From: Acidobacteriota bacterium
GTDB taxonomy: Bacteria > Acidobacteriota > Terriglobia > Terriglobales > Acidobacteriaceae
Length of the DNA: 64,000 bases
NCBI GenBank assembly: GCA_018268855.1
Contig: JAFDVR010000013.1
Span: 33,455-97,454, forward strand
Direction of reading: 5' to 3'
Positions 56,129 through 64,000 of the stretch are shown one piece after another. A model generated the notes under the pieces. It was not told where the DNA came from. It saw only the letters and a program-made list of their open reading frames with translations, and did no database searches. The number at the start of each line of letters is the position of its first letter. Positions within the stretch are counted from its first letter, which is position 1. The translations under genes were made by a program, and so were the position numbers.

Positions 56129-57043
56129 TCAGGATGCAGACCAGGATTCCACCCAGTAGCGTACGAGCTTTAACGAAGTTGGATCTCCTCGCAGAGGCAT
56201 CGGCTTTTCATTTGCCAGCAGATGTACCCGTGAGCTCATCTCCCGGAGAGCGTCGAGCATTGCGGTGGAAGCTGCCTCTTCCTTGAGCGTGGCCTCTTCT
56301 GTTGCCGTCTTGAGACGGGCAAGTGCCAGCGTCTTGAGAGATGCTTGCAAAGAGGAACTTGGGGGAAGAGAAGTCAGGCCGAACGGCTTAAGGGCAGGAG
56401 AGAGCATGGGAGCAGGATCGACCGCATTCGAGTTGATAAGATCTCGTGCAACCTGGCTGGCCTGGCGAGCATGGGTGCGAGCGATGGAGTCGTAAGCCGG
56501 CTTCTCTTTTTCAAAGAGTGTTAACAGCCCACTTAGTGTTTCATCCATGGCGCGAGCCGCTTTTTTCTCTTCGTGCTGTTGGAGTATCTGCAACAGGAAA
56601 TTTCCTGCTTTGCCTATTGCAGCAGGTACTGGCGATCCATCTGGAAGTGCCTTCAGAGCGATCAACTCATTGCCCAACTCAGTTGCAGAGTTCTCCACCT
56701 CCGATGCTGCTTTTGAGTTCGAGAGGGATGCCATGGAGGAAGCAAGCTTCGCTAAAGTGCGTGCCAACTCCTTCCGCTTCTCGATTTCGGCCCGCGTCGT
56801 TTCCTGGAGTTTCCGGTCCTCTGCGCCGTAAGGAATTCCTGAGATCGCAGCATCCAGTTCGTAGAGAGCGATTGTGTCGGCAATTCCCGCGCTTAGCGCA
56901 GAATAGTATTCGTTCAAGCTGGTCGCGGTAGAGGTTACTTGGTGCGAGGTAGCTATCGCGTCGTCTGGGACTTTGCATGCAAAGAACGATCCTAAGAGGA
57001 AACTCCCTAGTGCAATAGCGAAGGTCTTTTTTGTTCGGATCAT
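56129..57043 (-). CDS. Unknown helical lipoprotein
   Basis: 304 residues. The N-terminus MIRTKKTFAIALGSFLLGSFFAC is a lipoprotein signal with Cys at residue 23, so the mature protein is fixed to a membrane. The rest is mostly alpha-helical, rich in Ala, Ser, Glu and Lys (LARTLAKLASSMASLSNSKAASEVE, EEATLKEEAASTAML). No known domain seen. First gene of the leftward trio, diverging from the five-gene operon. Confidence 0.75.
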   Translation of the reverse strand: MIRTKKTFAIALGSFLLGSFFACKVPDDAIATSHQVTSTATSLNEYYSALSAGIADTIALYELDAAISGIPYGAEDRKLQETTRAEIEKRKELARTLAKLASSMASLSNSKAASEVENSATELGNELIALKALPDGSPVPAAIGKAGNFLLQILQQHEEKKAARAMDETLSGLLTLFEKEKPAYDSIARTHARQASQVARDLINSNAVDPAPMLSPALKPFGLTSLPPSSSLQASLKTLALARLKTATEEATLKEEAASTAMLDALREMSSRVHLLANEKPMPLRGDPTSLKLVRYWVESWSAS

Positions 57044-57142
57044 AGTTGCGGCCCCCGCGTGGCAGGATTCTCGCCTTGGAGTGTTGAGCAGCGAGCGTCC
57101 TGCTGCCTTGCAATATTTCCTAAGAAATGACTTACAAAATTG

Positions 57143-57171
57143 TTGACTCTCTCAACCATTGGGCGTACGCT
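57143..57171 (+). promoter_or_regulatory. Candidate promoter of the five-gene operon
   Basis: TTGACT (57143-57148), 17-base spacer, TACGCT (57166-57171), 84 bases before ATG 57255. The -35 is good and the -10 weak. It overlaps a short inverted repeat (GTTGA...TCAAC, 57142-57156) that could bind a regulator. Confidence 0.4.
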
Positions 57172-57254
57172 CCTGACGAAATGGAAGCCGCTCTCCTATA
57201 GAAGCTAACTCTTTATTTCGATCCAGCCGTAACTATTTTCAAGGGGGTCTTACG

Positions 57255-57872
57255 ATGCCCGGAACGCACGGCGGTATTACTTTTCAGGAAACCATGTCTG
57301 GTCCCTTTGCTCTGGGGGCCACCGATCCCGCTGAGGGTGCAGCTTCTCCGAATGCCGCTACCCTCGCAATGCATGGCACCATCCTCATCGACGACATCGA
57401 CACCTTTATCAGTAGTCCAGGCCATCCTGGCCATCTTCATGTCGTTATGGATTACCCACCTTTCGGCACCGGTTTGCCGGCACCGGGAGGCGTTTTCAAG
57501 CTGTTTTCTCCTACAGGGGATCCGAAACTAAAGCTCATGGTCTATGAATGGCCCCTGGTGCTTAATGGTAAGAACTACTATTTCGCAGGCCAAAAAAACG
57601 TCGTTGTTCACCCCGTGCTTGAGTTGTGGCACGATACCACTACTCTGCAAACCCTTCTTTATGAAGGGACGGATAAGTCCGGTCCTGTTGTGGGTGCAGG
57701 AATCATTTCTCTTAGCTTTGGTCAGCTTCTCGCCATGTCTACCCACTTCCAACCTGTGGGCGCGCCTAATGCTGGTGCGGGGTTTGAAGCTGTAAGCCTC
57801 TTCGGTAAGTTCTTCATGGGCGAACTCTGGGATACCTACATCAAGCGCTCAGGAGAAACACATGGCTTATGA
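57255..57872 (+). CDS. Unknown protein, first in GMC/subtilase operon
   Basis: 205 residues, no signal peptide. Preceded by AAGGGGG at good distance. Strand-rich sequence: GGITFQETMSGPFALGATDP, LAMHGTILIDDIDTFI, KLMVYEWPLVLNGKNYYFAGQKNVVVHP. The start 'F-x-E-x-M-S-G' pattern is something I associate with domains found beside or fused to ChoD-like GMC oxidoreductases, though I cannot confirm that here. Its last 11 bases overlap the GMC gene, implying coupled translation. Confidence 0.7.
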   Translation: MPGTHGGITFQETMSGPFALGATDPAEGAASPNAATLAMHGTILIDDIDTFISSPGHPGHLHVVMDYPPFGTGLPAPGGVFKLFSPTGDPKLKLMVYEWPLVLNGKNYYFAGQKNVVVHPVLELWHDTTTLQTLLYEGTDKSGPVVGAGIISLSFGQLLAMSTHFQPVGAPNAGAGFEAVSLFGKFFMGELWDTYIKRSGETHGL

Positions 57873-59457
57873 CGTCGTGGTGATAGGCAGCGGCTTCGGC
57901 GGGGCCATTACGGGATGCCGTCTAGCCGAAGCCGGATACAAGGTACTTATCCTTGAACGGGGTCGCCGCTGGGACAAGACTAACTATCCCCGTCAACCGC
58001 AGGACAACTGGATATGGGACAGCAATTGCCCGGAGAAAAAGAACGGCTGGATGGAAATCCATGCCTTCCGGCATATGGCTGTGGCCCAGGGCTCGGCTGT
58101 CGGCGGTGGCTCGCTCATCTACGCCAATATTTCCTGCGAAGCGCCACAGGATACCTTCAATAAAGGCTGGCCTGCTGAGATCACGTACGCGGAACTTAAG
58201 CCCCATTACGACACAGTCGCTGCTTTCATGAATGTGCAGAAGGTTCCCGTCAACCAGTGGCCTATCCGCACAAAGCTCATGCAGGAAGGTGCGACAGCCG
58301 TCGGTGCGGCAGACCGGTTCAAACCGCTGGAACTCGCTGTCTCCTTCGATCCCGCCTGGAATTACGATCTGATCAATCCAAAAGATCCTGGCCACAGCAA
58401 GACCTTTACGAATGCTCAAGGGGTTGAGCAAGGCACCTGCGTACACCTCGGCAATTGCGATATAGGATGCGAGGTGGACGCTCGCAACACGCTTGACCGT
58501 AACTACATCCCGTGGGCAGAAAAGCACGGCGCCGAGGTCCGGCCGCTCCACTTAGTCACCAATATTGAGCCCGTGACAGGTGGCTATCGTGTCCACTTCG
58601 ACCGGCTTGATACCGTCACCCGTACGCGAACACAGGGATCGGAAGATGCCCGCATCGTCATTGTCGCCGCCAGTTCGCTCGGTTCCACGGAGTTACTGCT
58701 TCGTTGTCGCAACCTCTCTAAAACGCTGCCCAACATCAGCCCGTTTCTAGGCCGCGACTGGAGCAGCAACGGCGACTTCCTCACGCCAGCTTTCTACAAT
58801 GATCGCGATATCCTGCCCAGCACCGGTCCAACGATTACCTGTGCTATCGACTTTCTAGACCGGTCGCAATCTGGCGAGTCCTTTTGGATCGAGGACGGCG
58901 GATTCCCTAATCTGCTCGGCAATTATGTCGCAGCCTTGAAAGCCGGCGGCAATGCGGAAAATCTTTGGGCCAAGCTCCTCATCGATAGCTTCGGTCATAT
59001 GCTTCGAAACGGCGGAGGTGAGTCCTTCCGCAACGTGATGCCCTGGTTTGCCCAGGGGGTCGATGCTGCTAACGGCACTCTCAACCTTCACAATAATGTC
59101 CTTACCGGCACGCATACGCTCAATCTTGATTGGGAGATCGAGCGGTCTCGGCCCACCATGGATGCCATTGTCGCCATGCACCAGCGTCTCTCGGCGTCCA
59201 CTGGCGGCTCGCCTGTTGTACCGCCAACCTGGTCCATGCTCCATTACCTCATCACACCGCATCCGCTTGGCGGGTGTTGCATGGGCACGTCCATGGCTGA
59301 TGGCGTGGTCAATCATGCCGGCGAGGTCTTCGGCTACCGGAATCTCTATGTCGCCGATGCCGCCATTATTCCCGAAGCACTCGGCGTTAACCCAACCCGC
59401 ACCATAGGAGCGCTTGCCGAACGTATCGCGGCGATCATCGTGTCGGAGGCGCGTTAG
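57862..59457 (+). CDS. ChoD-like GMC family FAD oxidoreductase
   Basis: 531 residues. The FAD-binding motif IGSGFGGAITGCRLAEAGYKVLILERG is followed by QGSAVGGGSLIYANI. A middle cysteine-bearing stretch (CVHLGNCDIGCEVDARNTLDRNY) matches mycobacterial ChoD-type oxidases. The C-terminal HPLGGCCMG (active-site His region) and GVNPTRTIGALAERIAA complete the GMC pattern. No Tat or Sec signal, so probably cytoplasmic. Substrate is unknown: a sterol or other lipid alcohol is possible but not shown. Confidence 0.87.
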   Translation: MAYDVVVIGSGFGGAITGCRLAEAGYKVLILERGRRWDKTNYPRQPQDNWIWDSNCPEKKNGWMEIHAFRHMAVAQGSAVGGGSLIYANISCEAPQDTFNKGWPAEITYAELKPHYDTVAAFMNVQKVPVNQWPIRTKLMQEGATAVGAADRFKPLELAVSFDPAWNYDLINPKDPGHSKTFTNAQGVEQGTCVHLGNCDIGCEVDARNTLDRNYIPWAEKHGAEVRPLHLVTNIEPVTGGYRVHFDRLDTVTRTRTQGSEDARIVIVAASSLGSTELLLRCRNLSKTLPNISPFLGRDWSSNGDFLTPAFYNDRDILPSTGPTITCAIDFLDRSQSGESFWIEDGGFPNLLGNYVAALKAGGNAENLWAKLLIDSFGHMLRNGGGESFRNVMPWFAQGVDAANGTLNLHNNVLTGTHTLNLDWEIERSRPTMDAIVAMHQRLSASTGGSPVVPPTWSMLHYLITPHPLGGCCMGTSMADGVVNHAGEVFGYRNLYVADAAIIPEALGVNPTRTIGALAERIAAIIVSEAR

Positions 59458-59459
59458 CC

Positions 59460-60839
59460 ATGGATTTCGCGCCTCAACAACCGAAGTTAGGGAAATTCCT
59501 CATCTCCCCACCCGTCCGCGAGGAGATGGCCATTCAGCGGAACGAGATGCTTCGGGCCATCAACCCTGTATGGAAGCCTATCCCTGTCATCATTACCCTG
59601 AACGATTCCGGCGACAAACTGAATGAAGGCCTGGAGCGAGCTAAGACAGAGGTCAAAAGAATTTTGGAACAGCAGAACATCTCTTATCGAGAGAGCGAGT
59701 TCTACCTCTTTGCCGCCCTTACTCCCGATCAGCTGGACGCGCTCGCAGAACGTCGCAAATGGATACACCGCATTTGGATGGATGAGACGACCTATGCTCA
59801 CCTTCTTCAATCCACCGAGACCATTAAAGCGACCGCCTGCTGGAGGACCTTTCAGGCCCGCGGTTCAGGTATCGTATGGGCCGTTATGGACACGGGCATC
59901 AGCCAGAATCATCCCCACTTCGATGGCATTCTTCGCAAAGATATCTCTTATAACTTCTCGAATTCTTTATCCGATGACGATCTCAACGGCCATGGATCGC
60001 ATGTTGCAGGCATCATTTCAGGCGCTGCCAAATCCAAATCCGACGGGTCGCGGTGGCATGCTGCGACCTATGTCGAGGAGCAGGAAGAGCCTGCGATCAT
60101 CGACCTCCCTGACTGTATTTCGGGCGTAGCTCCGCTTACTCAGCTCGTCAGTATTAAGGTGCTTGACGACAACGGTACAGGTACCGCCTCCAACGCCATC
60201 CTGGGTCTTGAATACCTCCGCAAACTCAACCGCAACAGCCGCAGCATTGTTATTGATGGCGTCAACATGAGCCTTGGATATCCTTTCGATCCCAAGTGGT
60301 ACTCCTGCGGTCACAGCCCGCTTTGCGAAGAGGTGCGGCGCACCGTCGAATCTGGCATTATCGTCGTCATCTCCTGCGGAAACTCCGGCTATGGTTTCAG
60401 CACGCTGGATGATGGAACAAAAACCCCGATATGGCTTGCCCTCTCTATTAGCGATCCAGCCAATACTGAGGATGCTATCAGCGTCGGTTCTGTCCATAAA
60501 TGCAATCCTCACACCTATGGCATCTCGTACTTTTCCTCCAAAGGTCCCACGGGGGATGGCCGCCATAAGCCCGATCTCGTCGCTCCGGGTGAAAGAGTGA
60601 TCTCGGTATCGGTCAAAGGCGGTGCGAACTACGAGTATGAGGAGCGTAGCGGCACAAGTATGGCTGCGCCCCATGTCTCAGGTGCTATCTCCGCATTTCT
60701 TTCTGTGCACCATGAATTTCGTGGTTCGCCCAAAGTTGTGAAGGAACTCTTTGCAAAATCTGCCACCGACCTTGGCCGCTCTGTTGATTTCCAGGGCGCA
60801 GGCATGATCGATCTTTTGCGTACCATCATGTCCGTTTAG
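59460..60839 (+). CDS. Subtilisin-like (S8) serine protease
   Basis: 459 residues with no signal peptide. Triad residues: Asp144 in VMDTGIS, His178 in GHGSHVAG and Ser400 in GTSMAAPHVSG. A stretch before the catalytic domain (about 1-120) contains VIITLNDSGDKL and EQQNISYRESEFYLFAALTPDQLDAL, similar in shape to an inhibitor I9-like prodomain, but with no export signal. Two bases separate it from the GMC stop. A possible cytoplasmic protease; it may process other members of the operon or a target. Confidence 0.86.
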   Translation: MDFAPQQPKLGKFLISPPVREEMAIQRNEMLRAINPVWKPIPVIITLNDSGDKLNEGLERAKTEVKRILEQQNISYRESEFYLFAALTPDQLDALAERRKWIHRIWMDETTYAHLLQSTETIKATACWRTFQARGSGIVWAVMDTGISQNHPHFDGILRKDISYNFSNSLSDDDLNGHGSHVAGIISGAAKSKSDGSRWHAATYVEEQEEPAIIDLPDCISGVAPLTQLVSIKVLDDNGTGTASNAILGLEYLRKLNRNSRSIVIDGVNMSLGYPFDPKWYSCGHSPLCEEVRRTVESGIIVVISCGNSGYGFSTLDDGTKTPIWLALSISDPANTEDAISVGSVHKCNPHTYGISYFSSKGPTGDGRHKPDLVAPGERVISVSVKGGANYEYEERSGTSMAAPHVSGAISAFLSVHHEFRGSPKVVKELFAKSATDLGRSVDFQGAGMIDLLRTIMSV

Positions 60840-60862
60840 TTACTGACAAGCGAGAACATACT

Positions 60863-62212
60863 ATGGCCCACCTCCAAACCGTTCGCGATCCTGATCTATC
60901 TCTCTGGCAGTCCGCCGTGGATGAAGTTGTTGCCTCAAACTCCACCAGAAGCCAATCCACCGGTGAAGCTGCGGTCATCCAGCGCCCCGATCATCCCAAC
61001 TTCATGGAACAAAGTGCCGCTGCCGACGTGTGTGCCGAGGTTGCTGGATCGCCCATTGAGGTGCCCCCACCTGGAGGTCCTGTCATTACGGAAGGGGTCG
61101 GCGCCTTTGTCAACTACTGCTCCAAGATGGCCCGCGACTATGCCGGCGCGCTTATTCGCGGCGATCATGCTGCTGCCGATGCGGCCAGGCTTGCGTTCTC
61201 TGAGTACCAGCAGTGCGACAATGGCTGGCTGGAAGTAGCGGCTAAATACGCCGAATTTCAGGGCAAGGCCGCTCTCGGCGCCAAAATTCCTTACCAGGTT
61301 TATAAAAATATCGACACTGATTATGTCTTTGATGACAAGCTTCCCGCCGATGCTACGGTAGCCATTGTGGCCGACTGGGGTACGGGTCAGCAGGCCGCCA
61401 TTCACGTTCTTGCCCAGATCGCACGGAAGAAGCCCGATGTAGTCATCCATCTCGGCGATATCTATTACTCCTGCACCGACTTCGAAGTTACAAACTACTT
61501 TCTCAATATCTGGAAACAGTATTTCGATCCAGCCAAGATACCTTCCTTAACGCTCTCCGGCAATCACGATATGTACAGCGGAGGCCAGCCCTATTACAAC
61601 CTCATCAAACAGCTTGGCTGGGAGAGTAGTTATAACTGTCTCCGCAACGACCACTGGCAACTCATCATGCTCGACACGGGCCTTCATGACCGCACTCCCG
61701 GCAGTTGCGATCCTACCTATCTGGAGGATACGGAGGTCGCATGGGTTAAACGCCGGTACGAGCTCGCTTCGAAAGCGCGCGACGGTAGCGACCTCGCTTC
61801 GCCTCGAAAATCCATCCTACTCTCGCACCACCAGCTCTATACCCGCTACGACCACATCATCGACGGCCGGCCTGAGCTTGCTATCAATCCCCACCTGCAA
61901 GATCAGCTTGGCTCCGTACTCTCCCAAACGGCCGCATGGCTATGGGGCCACGAACATGACATGGTTATCTTCAAGCAGACACTCGGTGTCCTTGGCCGTT
62001 GCATTGGCAATGGAGCCATGCCCGTTCTTGCCTCCCAGGCGCATACAAATCCAACGCATCCTGAAATTCAGGATGAAGGCGTCCGGCCAACTGCTAATGG
62101 CCCATTCCTCTCGAACGGCTACGCCATTCTCAAACTTAACGGTCCCACAGCCACAATCGACTACTACAGCGATGCCGATCCCAGCACTCCCGTCTGGACC
62201 GATCACCTGTAA
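60863..62212 (+). CDS. Calcineurin-like metallophosphoesterase
   Basis: 449 residues, no signal peptide. Metal-binding motifs in order: VADWGTG (D171), HLGDIYY (D199), SGNHDMYSGG (233-236), LSHHQLYTRYD and GHEHDM. This order and spacing fit the purple-acid-phosphatase-like branch. The first 160 residues are of unknown fold, with a helical AFVNYCSKMARDYAGALIRG region. It begins 23 bases after the subtilase and precedes the hydrolase by 15 bases. Confidence 0.84.
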   Translation: MAHLQTVRDPDLSLWQSAVDEVVASNSTRSQSTGEAAVIQRPDHPNFMEQSAAADVCAEVAGSPIEVPPPGGPVITEGVGAFVNYCSKMARDYAGALIRGDHAAADAARLAFSEYQQCDNGWLEVAAKYAEFQGKAALGAKIPYQVYKNIDTDYVFDDKLPADATVAIVADWGTGQQAAIHVLAQIARKKPDVVIHLGDIYYSCTDFEVTNYFLNIWKQYFDPAKIPSLTLSGNHDMYSGGQPYYNLIKQLGWESSYNCLRNDHWQLIMLDTGLHDRTPGSCDPTYLEDTEVAWVKRRYELASKARDGSDLASPRKSILLSHHQLYTRYDHIIDGRPELAINPHLQDQLGSVLSQTAAWLWGHEHDMVIFKQTLGVLGRCIGNGAMPVLASQAHTNPTHPEIQDEGVRPTANGPFLSNGYAILKLNGPTATIDYYSDADPSTPVWTDHL

Positions 62213-62227
62213 CTGCGGACGAACTTA

Positions 62228-63262
62228 ATGAAGAACCCACCTACATACCGCGACGAAGTTGTCCCTTTCACTGCTCGCGACGGCTTTGCGTGCAATCTCA
62301 TTCACGTCCTCGGAAAGACGTCGCCAACGCGCGGTCCCGTCTTGTTGGTTCACGGCGCTGGCGTTCGTGCTAATCTCTTCCGGGCTCCTGCCGAAGTGAA
62401 TGTTGTCGATTACCTTCTTTCCCTCGGCTACGACGTTTGGCTCGAAAACTGGCGGGGCAGCATCGATCTTGCTTTCAATTCCTGGAACATCGATCAGGCC
62501 GCAGTCTACGATCATCCGGCAGCAGTAGATGCCGTTCTGTCCCATACCGGAGCATCCACTCTAAAGGCCATCATCCACTGCCAGGGATCGACGAGTTTTA
62601 TGTGGGCGGCTGTAGCCGGTCTGCTTCCGCGAGTCAATGTGATTGTGAGCAATGCCGTCTCGCTTCATCCTGTTATCCCGGGATGGTCACACCTCAAACT
62701 TCCGTTCGCTATTCCTATCCTCAAGGGACAAACTGCGTACATCGATTGCCAGTGGCCCGATCACCCCGACTCATCCATAGCGCGTGCCATTGTGGAAGCC
62801 GTGCGTCTCACCCATCATGAATGCAACAGCATCTACTGCAAGATGGTGAGTTTCACCTATGGCGCCGGCTTTCCTGCGCTGTGGTCGCATGCAAACCTCA
62901 ACGAAGACACACACACCTGGATTCATCAGGAATTTGGCAAAGTTCCTATAACATTCTTCGAACAGATGATCGAGTGTGTTCGTGCCGGGCATCTTGTGCC
63001 GAAGACGAACCTTGGCTTGCCTGCGGATGTAACTGCTCAGGCCCCGCAAACGGACGCCCGTTTTGCGCTTTTTGCAGGTCTCGAAAACAAATGCTTTCTT
63101 CCTGAAAGCCAGCAACGTACCTACGACTGGCTAAATGCCCATGCGCCCGGCCGCCACACGCTTCACCTTATCCCTAACTACGGTCACCTTGACGTCTTCA
63201 TGGGCAAAGATGCGTCTGAGGACATCTTTCCTCTTATGGCTCAGGAACTCGAAGCCGCTTGA
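62228..63262 (+). CDS. Alpha/beta hydrolase with Cys in the nucleophile elbow
   Basis: 344 residues, no signal peptide. Oxyanion motif LLVHGAGVRANLF; the nucleophile elbow reads IHCQGSTSF, so the usual Ser of G-x-S-x-G is Cys. The acidic residue is likely near FAGLENKCFLPE and the catalytic His in NYGHLDVFMG. Enzymes such as dienelactone hydrolase and PHA synthases also use Cys here. Last gene of the operon. Such hydrolases occur fused to ChoD-like oxidases in other bacteria, so the two probably act on related molecules. Confidence 0.84.
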   Translation: MKNPPTYRDEVVPFTARDGFACNLIHVLGKTSPTRGPVLLVHGAGVRANLFRAPAEVNVVDYLLSLGYDVWLENWRGSIDLAFNSWNIDQAAVYDHPAAVDAVLSHTGASTLKAIIHCQGSTSFMWAAVAGLLPRVNVIVSNAVSLHPVIPGWSHLKLPFAIPILKGQTAYIDCQWPDHPDSSIARAIVEAVRLTHHECNSIYCKMVSFTYGAGFPALWSHANLNEDTHTWIHQEFGKVPITFFEQMIECVRAGHLVPKTNLGLPADVTAQAPQTDARFALFAGLENKCFLPESQQRTYDWLNAHAPGRHTLHLIPNYGHLDVFMGKDASEDIFPLMAQELEAA

Positions 63263-63391
63263 ACGGTTCCTTCAGACAAGGTGAATGCCATCTCTCATTC
63301 AAGTCCGTCTATTCACATAGGAACTGATGCTAACGCCGCAAGTAGAAACCGCGGAGCTATCATTGGATTTCGTTGTGTAGATGGGCAGTAA

Positions 63392-64000
63392 CTAACGATG
63401 TTTGTTAGTTGACGATTTTGAAGATTGCACTGGCTTCGCTGTGGATTCCTTCAAGCGCAATTCCGGCTGAAGAATGATCTTGCGCGCCGCTCCGTTATCT
63501 CCACGCACGCGGTCGATCACGGTCTTTGCTGCGCGCGCACCGAGCTGGTAGACGAACTGGTCTACGGTTGAGAGGGCTGGCACGGTCGCATCGCTGTCGT
63601 CCAGATTGTCGAAGCCAATGAGAGAGATGTCCTGAGGGCAACGCAGCCCTGCTTCACGAATAGCAGCGAGTACTCCAAAGGCGATGAGATCGTTGGCTGC
63701 AAAGATTGCGGTGGGGCGCGGCGTTGCGCATAGAAGTTGCACGGCTTTCTCGTGTCCCGCAGATTTAATAAAGTCTGCATGCTGGATGTAATCCTGCGGG
63801 ATGCGCAGCTTCGCCTCGTGCATGGCGCGCATAAAGCCTTTGAGGCGGGCCTGCGCGCTTGTACCCGTGGGCGGGCCGGCGATAGTGGCAATGCGTTTAT
63901 GGCCCAGTCCGATGAGGTGTTTGGTGGCTTGATAGGCGCCTTCTTCGTGCGCGCTGGTCACAGAATCGCCCTGCCATTTGGCCGGAATACGGTCCATGTA
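63392..64000 (-). CDS. LacI family regulator, 5' truncated by window end
   Basis: The C-terminal 202 residues of a LacI-type regulator sensor domain; the DNA-binding N-terminus lies past 64000 since the frame is open to the edge. Visible blocks: EEGAYQATKHLIGLGHKRIATI, RPTAIFAANDLIAFGVLAAI and PQDISLIGFDNLDDS. Its target genes lie outside the window or unknown. It ends 129 bases after the hydrolase stop and runs toward it. Confidence 0.9.
   Translation of the reverse strand, partial: YMDRIPAKWQGDSVTSAHEEGAYQATKHLIGLGHKRIATIAGPPTGTSAQARLKGFMRAMHEAKLRIPQDYIQHADFIKSAGHEKAVQLLCATPRPTAIFAANDLIAFGVLAAIREAGLRCPQDISLIGFDNLDDSDATVPALSTVDQFVYQLGARAAKTVIDRVRGDNGAARKIILQPELRLKESTAKPVQSSKSSTNKHR

Noticed and set aside
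57142..57156. Inverted repeat GTTGA-N5-TCAAC as a dedicated operator
   Set aside because: Only 5-base arms, likely by chance; kept only as a note on the candidate promoter.

Overview
The window looks like a chromosome segment of a soil-type acidobacterium (Terriglobia / Acidobacteriaceae kind). The evidence is a very large Oar-like TonB-dependent receptor with an N-terminal carboxypeptidase-regulatory-like domain, Gram-negative outer-membrane genes (msbA-like, lpxL-like, lpxD, lptE), many sugar-degrading and sugar-uptake genes, and moderately high GC. This is inferred from gene content; no rRNA or marker tree is available here.

Region 1 (1-19.3 kb) is mostly housekeeping. It holds an msbA-like ABC exporter (cut by the window edge), yicC, gmk, rpoZ, a family 4 uracil-DNA glycosylase, an outer-membrane barrel protein, priA, an HU gene, dcd, a LuxR-type regulator, a SYLF-domain protein, an LpxL-like acyltransferase, lpxD with a translationally coupled P-loop protein, a lone receiver protein, ispF and ispD, a GNAT protein, tilS, ftsH and lptE.

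Region 2 (19.4-34.6 kb) is carbohydrate metabolism. It contains a sugar-porter MFS protein, a GH2 enzyme, a leftward group of glycosyltransferase, UDP-galactopyranose mutase and a GH1-like protein, then glgX. A leftward set of SorC-type regulator, RpiB-like isomerase, DhaK, DhaL and Zn-dependent dehydrogenase fits tetrose/tetritol (erythritol or erythrulose) breakdown. A DUF5009-like acyltransferase follows.

Region 3 (34.6-46.5 kb) is a sugar utilisation locus. A TonB-dependent receptor and a Tat-exported glycoside-hydrolase-like protein face a leftward operon: cupin protein, TIM-barrel isomerase, L-rhamnose-type mutarotase, SSS symporter and a small membrane protein. A LacI regulator lies just upstream of that operon. 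The receptor and the operon share a nearly identical promoter-operator layout, so they probably form one LacI regulon.

Region 4 (46.5-54.6 kb) has rfbF, an ACS-type MFS transporter, a secreted metallo-beta-lactamase-fold protein, an HtrA-like protease, coaE, folD, a small unknown protein and an FtsX/MacB-type permease.

Region 5 (54.6-63.3 kb) begins at a tRNA-Ser(UGA) gene and is the most unusual part. Three unknown leftward genes (a beta-sandwich-like protein, a coiled-coil protein and a lipoprotein) diverge from a tight five-gene rightward operon: unknown small protein, ChoD-like GMC oxidoreductase, subtilisin-like protease, metallophosphoesterase and an alpha/beta hydrolase with a Cys in its nucleophile elbow. 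None of the five has a visible signal peptide. The window ends inside a second LacI-family gene.
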